Assembly (NCBI GenBank): GCA_036172665.1
Contig: CM069873.1
Coordinates: 30,186,001 to 30,250,000 of the forward strand
From: Prosopocoilus inquinatus
Taxonomy: Eukaryota > Arthropoda > Insecta > Coleoptera > Lucanidae
Reading direction: 5' to 3'
DNA length: 64,000 nt
Shown piece after piece: positions 13,425 through 21,691 of the stretch; the first letter of the stretch is position 1, and each line of letters starts with the position of its first letter. Position numbers and translations under genes: made by a program. The notes beneath the pieces were generated by a model. It saw nothing but the letters and a program-made list of their open reading frames with translations, was not told the DNA's origin and made no database searches.

Positions 13425-14379
13425 TTCTCTTTCATTTCATTAATTTTAAGTTCATTCAATACTCTCAACAAGTTATTCCGGAGAGGAAATCTTCATAAGG
13501 AGAGAGTGAAAAATTTGATATTCAGGCGAATAACGGCACTATTTAGGCTTATCGAGGAAACATCGATGCGAAAGAATTTTTGGCTATATTTACTCAAAAT
13601 AACTACCGAACAAAAAAAAAGCTTTCTAACGGTGAATCGTGAGTCAAAAGAGCAACTTAGGTTTTCTTTAAAACGGGGTGGTCATCGTTGTTGTTCAGGG
13701 TAAAAAAGTTTTGAGTGAGTATATGTCTGACCCTTAAATTTAGTAGAAAAATAACCCGCGTCCGTTACAATAGGATGAAAATTAAAATTAGATTTCATTA
13801 GATTCTAGAATTTTGTTTAAACCCTATATGCAAGATAAAAAGAAAATTCTTCCGTTTAGGCGAAAAACATCTGATCTGAGTCTTTTCAAAATTCCCGTCA
13901 GCTTTAAAACCGCCCACATTCCCAATCTACTAGAAAAAACAAACAATTCAATGTTACTGGGCTGTAAAAACGCATGGACTCTAAAGAAACTAATAATATT
14001 CGCTCCACAAAGAGTCGATGTGAAAGCTTTTGCTTATGACTAAAATTTGTGCTTATTTTACGTACCTAATTAGTTAATTTATTTGTTTAAAAAGAAAAAC
14101 GTACAATTTGCCCGTCTGAGCTAAGTGAAGTCGCACGTCAACAAACCGTTAACAAACACAACCTAACAAAACCAAAATAATTGAGTGAATATGTCTGTGG
14201 GAAAGCATGCAATGAATTTGCCAAGTATTTTCCAATACAATATGCAAGATACCAACTTATAGAATTGTGAATTGTAGTCGATTCCTGTTGTTTTAACCTT
14301 CTTCACTGTTTGGTTATGTTTACGTCAACCACGGCGTTAGAACAGTAATAATCTACGACACACGTCCGACCTATTAGAC
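13425..14379. other. Unassigned AT-rich DNA
   Basis: Two open stretches on the plus strand (13410-13703 and 13813-14043) have no recognisable homology and AT-driven codon content. The end of this block (around 14380) is the target site of the retrozyme insertion. Confidence 0.4.
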
Positions 14380-14580
14380 AAAGATAATAAACATATAAAA
14401 TAGCGACATCTTACTATCGCTTTTTGACCTAACATTGCAGTAGGATAGACAAATTGAAGCGGGATTTGCTCCTAATGAGTCCCCCATGCAAGGCGGCCAT
14501 GCTTGCTGTCAAAGCATAATGAAAGATTTTAGAAAAATTTTGTGCAAATTGTTTTTGATTGCAGTGAGAACCTCGAGCAG

Positions 14581-14628
14581 CCTCTGGACAGCTGTTTCAG
14601 CCCTGCTTGGGGCTTCTTCAGCAGAAAC
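14581..14628 (-). ncRNA. Type I hammerhead ribozyme, unit 1
   Basis: Read on the minus strand: stem I strand GTTTCTG, core CTGAAGA, stem II AGCCC/GGGCT with a six-base loop CAAGCA, core GAAAC, then AGCTGTC and CAGAGG. Cleavage is predicted after the GTC, between 14587 and 14586. CAGAGG pairs with TTTCTG to give stem I (four Watson-Crick and two wobble pairs). Stem III would be the palindrome ACAG/CTGT with no loop, so a single copy cannot close it. Cleavage would need pairing of two copies, as proposed for newt satellite and Penelope-type hammerheads. All invariant core bases are present. Confidence 0.85.
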
Positions 14629-14892
14629 GTAGTTCGACATTCCCACTGCAGACCAAAAACGACTTGCCCAATTTATTTGCAAATGCGATGTAAGAATGAT
14701 GAACATATAAAATAGCGACATCTTACTATCGCTTTTTGACCTAACATTGCAGTAGGATAGACAAATTGAAGCGGGATTTGCTCCTAATGAGTCCCCCATG
14801 CAAGGCGGCCATGCTTGCTGTCAAAGCATAATGAAAGATTTTAGAAAAATTTTGTGCAAATTGTTTTTGATTGCAGTGAGAACCTCGAGCAG

Positions 14893-14940
14893 CCTCTGGA
14901 CAGCTGTTTCAGCCCTGCTTGGGGCTTCTTCAGCAGAAAC
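14893..14940 (-). ncRNA. Type I hammerhead ribozyme, unit 2
   Basis: Identical in plan and core sequence to the copy exactly 312 bp to its left. Cleavage at both sites of a minus-strand transcript would release a 312-nt monomer. Predicted cleavage triplet GTC. Confidence 0.85.
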
Positions 14941-15230
14941 GTAGCTCGACATTCCCACTGCAGACCAAAAACGGCTTGCCCAATTTATTCGCAAATGCGA
15001 TGTAAGAATGATGAACATATAAAACAGCGACATCTTACTATCGCTTTTTGACCTAACATTGCAGTAGGATAGACAAATTGAAGCGGGATTTGCTCCTAAT
15101 GAGTCCCCCATGCAAGGCGGCCATGCTTGCTGTCAAAGCATAATGAAAGATTTTAGAAAAATTTTGTGCAAATCGTTTTTGATTGCAGTGAGAACCTCGT
15201 TCTTGGTCTGCAGTGGGAATGTCGAGCTAC

Positions 15231-15278
15231 GTTTCTGCTGAAGAAGCCCCAAGCAGGGCTGAAACAGCTGCCCAGAGG
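15231..15278 (+). ncRNA. Hammerhead ribozyme, inverted unit, cleavage site mutated
   Basis: First ribozyme after the orientation flip, now on the plus strand. Core CTGAAGA, stem II and GAAAC are intact, but the cleavage triplet reads GCC instead of GTC. Loss of the U at position 16.1 should break its pair with A15.1 and impair or abolish cleavage. Confidence 0.8.
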
Positions 15279-15542
15279 CTGCTCGAGGTTCTCACTGCAA
15301 TCAAAAACGATTTGCACAAAATTTTTCTAAAATCTTTCATTATGCTTTGATAGCAAGCATGGCCGCCTTGCATGGGGGAATCATTAGGAGCAAATCCCGC
15401 TTCAATTTGTCTATCCTACTGCAATGTTAGGTCAAAAAGCGATAGTAAGATGTCGCTGTTTTATATGTTCATCATTCTTACATCGCATTTGCGAATAAAT
15501 TGGGCAAGTCGTTTTTGGTCTGCAGTGGGAATGTCGAGCTAC

Positions 15543-15590
15543 GTTTCTGCTGAAGAAGCCCCAAGCAGGGCTGAAACAGCTGTACAGAGG
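15543..15590 (+). ncRNA. Hammerhead ribozyme, inverted unit, GTA site
   Basis: Same core and stems as the other units, on the plus strand and 312 bp after the previous copy. The cleavage triplet is GTA, which is compatible with hammerhead cleavage (any base but G at position 17). Confidence 0.82.
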
Positions 15591-15661
15591 CTGCTCGAGG
15601 TTCTCACTGCAATCAAAAACGATTTGCACAAAATTTTTCTAAAGATAATAAACGTGTAAAC

Positions 15662-16622
15662 TCCGTCTTCTTGAGGCGCCATCTATTATCCTCAAGAGGA
15701 AACTATTTTAATCGCGTATCAACAGTACTGTTTCGTGTTTAAATTTTCAATACAAATTTTTTTTAATCGAAAATATAGAATCTACGCGCGTAAGTCATTC
15801 AGAGCGCCATCTATTGTTCAAAAATGGAAACTGTTCCAATCGAATTTTTTGTGACTGCATTTCATCTTCAAGACCAAAACCTTTGCAAAGATTGGAATTT
15901 TAAAATTCAAGTCAAAAGTGAACATGTGATGGGATTATGAAGGGATCGCATCTCTTTAATAAGAGTCTGAACAATTCGTAACTAAGTTTTGATTGGCGCC
16001 CCCTTGTTATATGTATAACAAATCGAAGCTTGACAACTGTCAAACATAACAGGCAAGAAGGCAACGCCTACTTTTCTTCCTTCCCAATTATAGCTAACTG
16101 TTGTGATATAACATAGCGATATTGCCCAGACTCTGATTAAAGGGTCTCTATGAGGATATTGCTTAGAGCGCCATCTCTCGACCAAAAATGAAAGCTATAT
16201 AATTTCAAATAGCAGGATATCGTATTTATATATAAGAAATCCATTTTAATCGATATTTTCCTACTAACAAATCTGAAATCATAATGTGATGGGATTATGT
16301 AGGACCATCTCTTGACCAAAAATGAAAGCTATTTAATTCTAATTTCAGTGACTTTAATTTCAAAATTAAATTTAAAATCTGAAATCAAATGTGATGAGAT
16401 TATTTAGAGCGCCATATCTCGATCAAAAACGAAAACTATTTTATTTCAATTTGAAATCTGATACCGCTTACATATATTTTTATAACAAATGTCATGATAT
16501 TTCTACAACAATATTAAATTGCAAAGTAAAAGAAGAATTATCTAAAGCGCCATCCGTTGACCCAAACTATTTCAAAACGAATTTTAATATTTCATGGCTG
16601 ATGGTCCTGTTAAAAGGTGCAT
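15662..16622. repeat. Degenerate repeats with AGCGCCATCT motif
   Basis: A motif close to AGCGCCATCTnTTGACC, followed by AAAAATGAAA and ATTT-rich sequence, recurs near 15674, 15801, 16166, 16302, 16406 and 16543, spaced roughly 100-200 bp. The complement (AGATGGCGCTTTGA) recurs in the hAT-like element at about 28080-28460, so this block is probably a diverged fragment of the same family in the opposite orientation. Confidence 0.55.
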
Positions 16623-16736
16623 CTTCCTAGCTGCGCCTTAAAAAAAATAGTATTTTTAATCAATACTTTTACAAAAAGAAAGGGAAAGTACAAAAGTTTT
16701 TTTAATGTCAAACCGGACAGAAATGTGAAAGGAAAA

Positions 16737-16778
16737 CACTCAACGTTTCGCTGTAGATTTATAGCTTCGTCAGGAGTG
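16737..16778 (-). ncRNA. Type I hammerhead ribozyme, second family
   Basis: On the minus strand: CACTC, CTGACGA, an imperfect stem II GCTATA..TACAGC, GAAAC, GTT, GAGTG. Stem I GAGTG/CACTC is five perfect pairs. Stem III is just the two-base palindrome AC/GT, again implying dimer pairing. Cleavage is predicted after GTT, between 16742 and 16741. Core bases are intact. Confidence 0.8.
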
Positions 16779-16835
16779 GAAAAAAGTAAATAAACTTTTG
16801 AGTGAGTGAGTGAAAAAAGTAAACAAACTTTTTTT

Positions 16836-16877
16836 CACTCCTCACAAAGCTATAGATCTATAGCGAAACGTTGAGTG
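16836..16877 (+). ncRNA. Hammerhead ribozyme copy with broken core
   Basis: Inverted partner of the copy at 16737. Stem I (CACTC/GAGTG), GAAAC and GTT are conserved, and stem II is a perfect 16-base palindrome. The first core box reads CTCACAA instead of CTGACGA, changing two invariant G residues, so it is expected to be inactive. Confidence 0.75.
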
Positions 16878-17255
16878 TTTTCCCTCTATATTTCTATCCG
16901 GTTTGAGATTTAAAAAAAAACTTTTGTACTTACAATGTTTATCGGACAAGAATCAACTTCAATTATAAAAAGAAAAGGATTTTTAGACGTGCGCTATTTC
17001 TCTGTGATGTAAATAAATTGAAAACGAGCAATAAAAAAAATAGATTTTATTTAATAGACTGGCAATCGATTACCCCCAAATTATCCCTGGACGTTCTTTG
17101 ACATCCAACCGATCCCTACAGACACATAGACCCTTTTTAAGTTTTCATGGACCCCTTGGGGGTCACTATCCGTTGCGTGTCCCTAGTTTAACTGAAGTAT
17201 TTTGTAGAAAAATTTTGTGCAAATCGGTCTTGATTGCAGTGAAAACCTCGAGCAG

Positions 17256-17303
17256 CCTCTGGACAGCTGTTTCAGCCCTGCTTGGGGCTTCTTCAGCAGA
17301 GAC
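17256..17303 (-). ncRNA. Type I hammerhead ribozyme, insertion 2 unit 1
   Basis: Core CTGAAGA / GAAAC and stem II AGCCC/GGGCT as in insertion 1, cleavage triplet GTC. The stem I strand is GTCTCTG rather than GTTTCTG, which turns a G-U wobble into a G-C pair and allows a seventh pair. This looks like the best-formed stem I in the window. Confidence 0.85.
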
Positions 17304-17541
17304 GTAGCTCGACATTTCCTCTGTAAACAAAAACGACTTGTCCAATTTATTCGCAATTGCGATGTAAGAGTGATGAACAGATAAAATAGCGACATCTTAC
17401 TATCGCTTTTTGACCTGACATTGCAGTAGGATAGACAAATTGAAGCGGGATTTGCTCCTAATAAGTCCCCCATGCATGGCCGCGCATTTTTAGAAAATTT
17501 TTGTGCAAATGGTTCTTGATTGCAGTGAAAACCTGGAGCAG

Positions 17542-17589
17542 GCTCTGAACAGCTGTTTCAGCCCTGCTTGGGGCTTCTTCAGCAGAGAC
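17542..17589 (-). ncRNA. Type I hammerhead ribozyme, insertion 2 unit 2
   Basis: All core boxes are intact. The cleavage triplet reads GTT and the following strand is CAGAGC, so stem I keeps five or more pairs with CTCTG. Site-to-site distance to the neighbouring copy is 286 bp. Confidence 0.82.
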
Positions 17590-17791
17590 GTAGCTCGACA
17601 TTTCCACTGCAAATAAAAACGACTTGTCCAATTTATTCGCAATTGCGATGTAAGAGTGATGAACAGCATGGCCGCCTTGCATGGGGGACTTATTAGGAGC
17701 AAATACCGCTTCAATTTGTCTATCCTACTGCAATGTCAGGTCAAAAAGCGATAGTAAGATGTCGCTATTTTATCTGTTGAAGTATTTTGTA

Positions 17792-19121
17792 TTCTCACAA
17801 CGTTTTTAGTGTTTACACTGTGTCCACGGAGTTTTTGAGAAAAAATCATTCTTTATAAAAGTTTTTGCTTGTCTTAAAACCCTCATAGATGTTTTTGAAA
17901 ATGATGAATTATTTTTGATAGCTGAGAAAAGAAGAAAACTGTATTTCAATTTTCATAAAATATGGCAAAGTCTAAAAATTCTGAGTAAAATCATTATAGC
18001 CGGTCTTGTCATTTAATATTACTAATTTAAGTGAAAAAACTATTCGGGCAAGAATGTTAATTCTAGTATTTATTTAGTTAAATGTTATGGAATTTCGAAT
18101 TGTTTGCCATAAAATCCCAAATGAGATGTTTGCAAAGAATCCCTTGTGCGGGTAACTGATTTTTTTTTAATTGATGAAAAAGGCCAGTGTTGAAAGAGAA
18201 TAGTTTATCTTGAGGCTGAGGCTACTATTGTGCTAATCACTTCGCTTGTCTTAACGATGAGGAATCGACCATATAAATTATCGACGATTTAAATATTTAT
18301 TTCAAACAATTTAAAAAGGTAGAATTTTTTTAATTAAAATTTTAGCATTTTTTACATTATTAGAGCAAATATTTTAATTCATGACACAAGCAGTACCAGA
18401 TAACGTGAATTTATTAAGAGAAACTCTAGATTTTGCGATATTTTGCAAAAGTCAAAAGAGAATTTTCAATTTTTCTCGGGTTATCATCCAGAATTTACCA
18501 CATTCTATGATCTTTTGGGGGTTTTGTGACAACCAAAAACTTTTATAAAGAATAACTTTTTCTTGAAAATTTAAAAATAAAATAGTTTTTCCTGTTGTGA
18601 ACCCAATCCGTGGACACACTGTGCTTCAAAAAAAAATTTTAAAAAGTAATTTTCATCTTGTCAATCCAAGCAAACCTTATCCAAATAAGTAAATAAGATG
18701 CAAAATAAAAACTCATCGGTGTTAAGTTACGCATATGTAAATATCACGAGAAGATGATCGACCATTGAAACTAATTTTTACGACACACATCCTCAACGTA
18801 AGTGATTAATTTAAATTCAAAATGACTTATGAACTGGCTTTGGAAGACGAGGAAAAAAAACTTGCCAAACATCCTGAGGCAACCGTCTGACTTTCATACT
18901 TAATTACTTTACGGTAATTACAGACGACGCGCACGTCTCAAGGTCAACTTATTTAAATAAAGGAAATTGTGGTCGCAGTGAATCGTAATCGTTTAAAGTA
19001 ATTTTACGCACTTTACTATCACCCGTTCGAAAATGAAAGAAAGCAATCAATATTGGGAAAAATGGTAATAATTACAATGTCTTATTTGTTATGAAATATT
19101 CGAGTTGGAACACAAAGTTCA
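17792..19121. other. Unassigned AT-rich DNA
   Basis: No gene recognised. Two phrases recur in inverted orientation: 'gtgtccacggagtttttgag' near 17820 and its approximate complement near 18600, with a shared CTTTATAAAAGTTTTTG word. This hints at an old element of about 800 bp with eroded ends, not resolved here. Confidence 0.4.
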
Positions 19122-19480
19122 TTGTTGAAAGTTATTTCAGAGAAATGGTGAAAAATTGGATTACGGCTTACTCCGAATCATTTAATATTTGATCACATGG
19201 TCCTTCGAATCCCTAATGTTTTTTGTAAACTCCAGAGAACTGGAGGTATTTATAATAAGTGAAGTGATTCTGAGAGCCGAAGAGTGTTCTCTAAATTCGT
19301 GATATATCAAGCAGAGGAAGTTGTTGAAAGTTATTTCAGAAATGGGGAAAAATTGGATCACGGCCTACTCTGAATCATTTTATTTTCGATCGCATGGTCC
19401 TATATATATATTTATAATAGGTGAAGTGATTCTGAAAGTTGAAGAATGTTCTCTAAATTAGTAATATATCAAGCAGAGAA
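19122..19480. repeat. Tandem duplication, about 199-bp period
   Basis: The unit starting TTGTTGAAAGTTATTTCAG at 19122 recurs at 19321, followed by matching GAATCATTT, TGGTCCT, GTGAAGTGATTCTGA and ATATCAAGCAGAG words. The second unit is shortened by loss of part of its middle. Confidence 0.75.
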
Positions 19481-21391
19481 TTCAAAAAAAAAAAAAATTG
19501 GAAGCTAAAGACTGGCGTCTCAAATAAACAGTAACATTAATTGGACAGCGCAGAGGTGGATAAACCAATTATACACACGTCTATATATAAAAAGATGATC
19601 AATAGCACTTTTTGACGAGATACACATTAATGTATGTGGTTCGTTGATGACATCAAAAGAGATGTTGAAGCCATTTCAATCGAAAATAATTTACTTCGAG
19701 TGCCAAACAGGCCAAGATCACTCCTGACAACAAAGATGTAGCAACGAAAAATACCATCCCGCCCTTAACTCTAAAATTAAACCGCCAAGTAACCGGAAAA
19801 CGTGTTTAAAGAACTTGGAAGTTGCTCGACCGTAAGAAATCTTGAGCGTTCTTTCATAATAATAACAGAAAGAAGAAGAGGTTCATTACGAGTCGGTTAC
19901 TTTTTTCGTCCGGCAAATAACGTCGGATTGTTTTCAAAGGGCTACGGCGGCGAAATGAAAATTAATATCTTTCTTTATTACGAAGTTATTTCTTCGAGAA
20001 AAAAATTAGTTCATTCAGTAAATTAAATTATAAAAGATGAGGCATATTTCGCCCTCAGCGGACGGCACCGTCGGTTTTTTAATTAAATTTTATTAGTATA
20101 ACCTCCGCCTCATTTCGTAAGTAAATCTCCTTTAATGCACTTCAAAGACCTTTTGTGTCGGGCTGTGATCACAATCACTAATCGCTTTTTTTATCATTTC
20201 AAATAATTTAAACCGCTAAATTTCAATTTCACCATTTTCTTTGTATCCAAAAAAAAAAACTAGGTACAATTCATGGTTGATAAATAATTAAGCGAGGCAC
20301 AAGCCAGTGCGGAAGCACGCGCGGTGGCGGAAGCGGTAGTGAATTTGTTTGTTTCCATTCTGGTTTGCGCCTCACTTTATAACATTTTTTGTCCGCCGAC
20401 TTAATTGCAAAAGCTTTTCTCACGGGGATTTTTTCTTCATCATTAGTTGATATTCTCTGCTTAAGCTACCGCTACACTTTGCCTTAATTGGCAAGCGTTC
20501 AATTAATTTAAATCGTAAAAACAAGAAACATAAAATACTCTTTCGCTATGATCGGTCATAAAAATGCATAATTGCAAAGAGGTACAGTCATCAATATAAA
20601 CTTTAATTACTATTTACAGCAGGTTTTATTTCAGTGCTCGCTCGTTCGAAATCATCGTATTCTAAATTGATTCCTATTTGCAATTATAAATTCGCTTTCA
20701 TCGTATGCGTTAATTTAAATTACAAATTATGTCGCACATTTTGATCTACATAACGGAACATTCATCCATTGTATTGTAACTTGTAACCGACATACAATAA
20801 AGTCGTTATTTCTTTGACAAGGTGTAAATGAATGCACAGTTCGGATGTACCTCAAGAAAAGTACATTGAGCCAAATTTACACCCATTCGAATACAGAAAA
20901 TCGCATTCACACGCGAAGCCATCCAGTAAATTGTCAAGCAGATAACACCGACAAAGCACACACAGACAACACGTTTACGTATGCAGAAAGCAAAAATGTA
21001 TAAACGATGACAAAGTTAGCATACGAATTGATTGGTTTATTTACATGAAACTTGTACGCTAGTTTGAACTGCAAATTCTTTCGTCCTTGATACAAACAAC
21101 ATCAATATCGAAGTGCATACATCTTTTAAACATGAATAAGAACAGATTTTTGAATCAGTCCAAGTATCAGAATCTAAGTTTCAATTAACCCAAGCGCGAT
21201 TTTGTCTTATTTATTCCAAGCTATTAGGATAATGGGGTAGGTATAAGCGATTCAAGTTAAGCAATACGCCCTCTGCAGTGTTTAAATTAAATTAACGGTT
21301 ACGGAAAAAATAAAACGTGGTCTCTATGACACATGGCTACAATCATTAAACACACAAAACGTTTTCCAAATTGTCTTATAAACGCCTCTAA
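19481..21391. other. Unassigned DNA, possible conserved noncoding segments
   Basis: No exon is recognised. The segments 19780-20110 and 20280-20520 are richer in CpG and in TAATTA-type words than typical here and could hold regulatory DNA. That is composition only. Confidence 0.3.
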
Positions 21392-21691
21392 GGGCCAGTT
21401 GTACAAAGGCGGTTTAAAACTCAAGTTTAGCTGAGCCAGGTTCAAAGTAAACAAATTCGCATAGGATCTTAAGGACATATGGCAATTAATGCATTCATAA
21501 ATAAAATTTGATACGGTTTTGTTCACTTTAAACCTGATTCAGTTGAATGTCAGTTTAAACCTTTTCATCCTTTTTCCATTTCAGTTTAACTTTAAGCTTC
21601 GCTTTATTCCCGAGGTAACAATTGTAATGACAATCATTTCTATAGGAATAAAACGAAGTTTAAAGTTAAGCTCCAATTGAAAAACTGGCCC
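21392..21691. mobile_element. Palindromic MITE with GGGCCAGTT ends
   Basis: The ends are GGGCCAGTT...AACTGGCCC, flanked by TAA on the left and TTAA on the right. The interior carries further inverted words (TTTAAACCnn, AACTTTAAGCTTCG). About 300 bp, no coding potential. A decayed relative lies near 6840-6960. Confidence 0.65.

Larger units (their letters stand above)
14380..15653. mobile_element. Retrozyme-like hammerhead repeat insertion 1
   Basis: A 312-bp unit is repeated. Two full units (14391-14702, 14703-15014) and a partial third (15015-15199) have their ribozyme on the minus strand. The orientation then flips, and about 1.4 units follow with the ribozyme on the plus strand (15200-15640). 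A 13-bp direct repeat, AAAGATAATAAAC, sits at both borders (14380-14392 and 15641-15653), as expected of a target-site duplication. Each unit has a type I hammerhead core (separate entries). Metazoan retrozymes are known as non-autonomous retroelements of tandem units a few hundred bases long that carry such ribozymes. Calling this one is inference from structure. The roughly 96-codon open frames in each unit are probably incidental. Confidence 0.85.
16685..16985. repeat. Inverted pair of a second hammerhead-bearing repeat
   Basis: Left arm (16690-16780) and right arm (16830-16950) are inverted copies. Each contains a hammerhead core followed by GAGTGTTTTCC and, farther out, a CGGTTTGA word and an AAAACTTTTGTAC word. 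The 55-bp centre is GAGTGAGTGAG-like and A/T-rich. The outer part at 16920-16970 matches 2000-2055. The family differs from the 312-bp units in sequence but shares the ribozyme plan. Penelope-like elements and their derivatives are one known source of such repeats; no reverse transcriptase is seen here. Confidence 0.7.
17193..17791. mobile_element. Retrozyme-like hammerhead repeat insertion 2
   Basis: A perfect 14-bp direct repeat, TGAAGTATTTTGTA, lies at 17193-17206 and 17778-17791. Inside are two minus-strand ribozyme units with sites 286 bp apart, then an inverted part-unit ending in the ATTTTATCTGT terminus. Compared with insertion 1 the unit lacks 26 bp. Read in reverse complement, the insertion has the same two termini as insertion 1 (ACA(T/G)ATAAAATAGCGAC at one end, GCACAAAATTTTTCT at the other) and a strand switch inside. 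Confidence 0.85.

Noticed and set aside
14509..15659. Near-identical open frames of about 96 codons in each 312-bp unit
   Set aside because: They follow the repeat period, occur wherever the unit occurs, change ends with each indel and cover the ribozyme on the same strand. No known domain; treated as incidental to the retrozyme repeat.
14391..17791. CRISPR-like repeat arrays
   Set aside because: Eukaryotic sequence; units are too long and inverted, with ribozyme content and target duplications.
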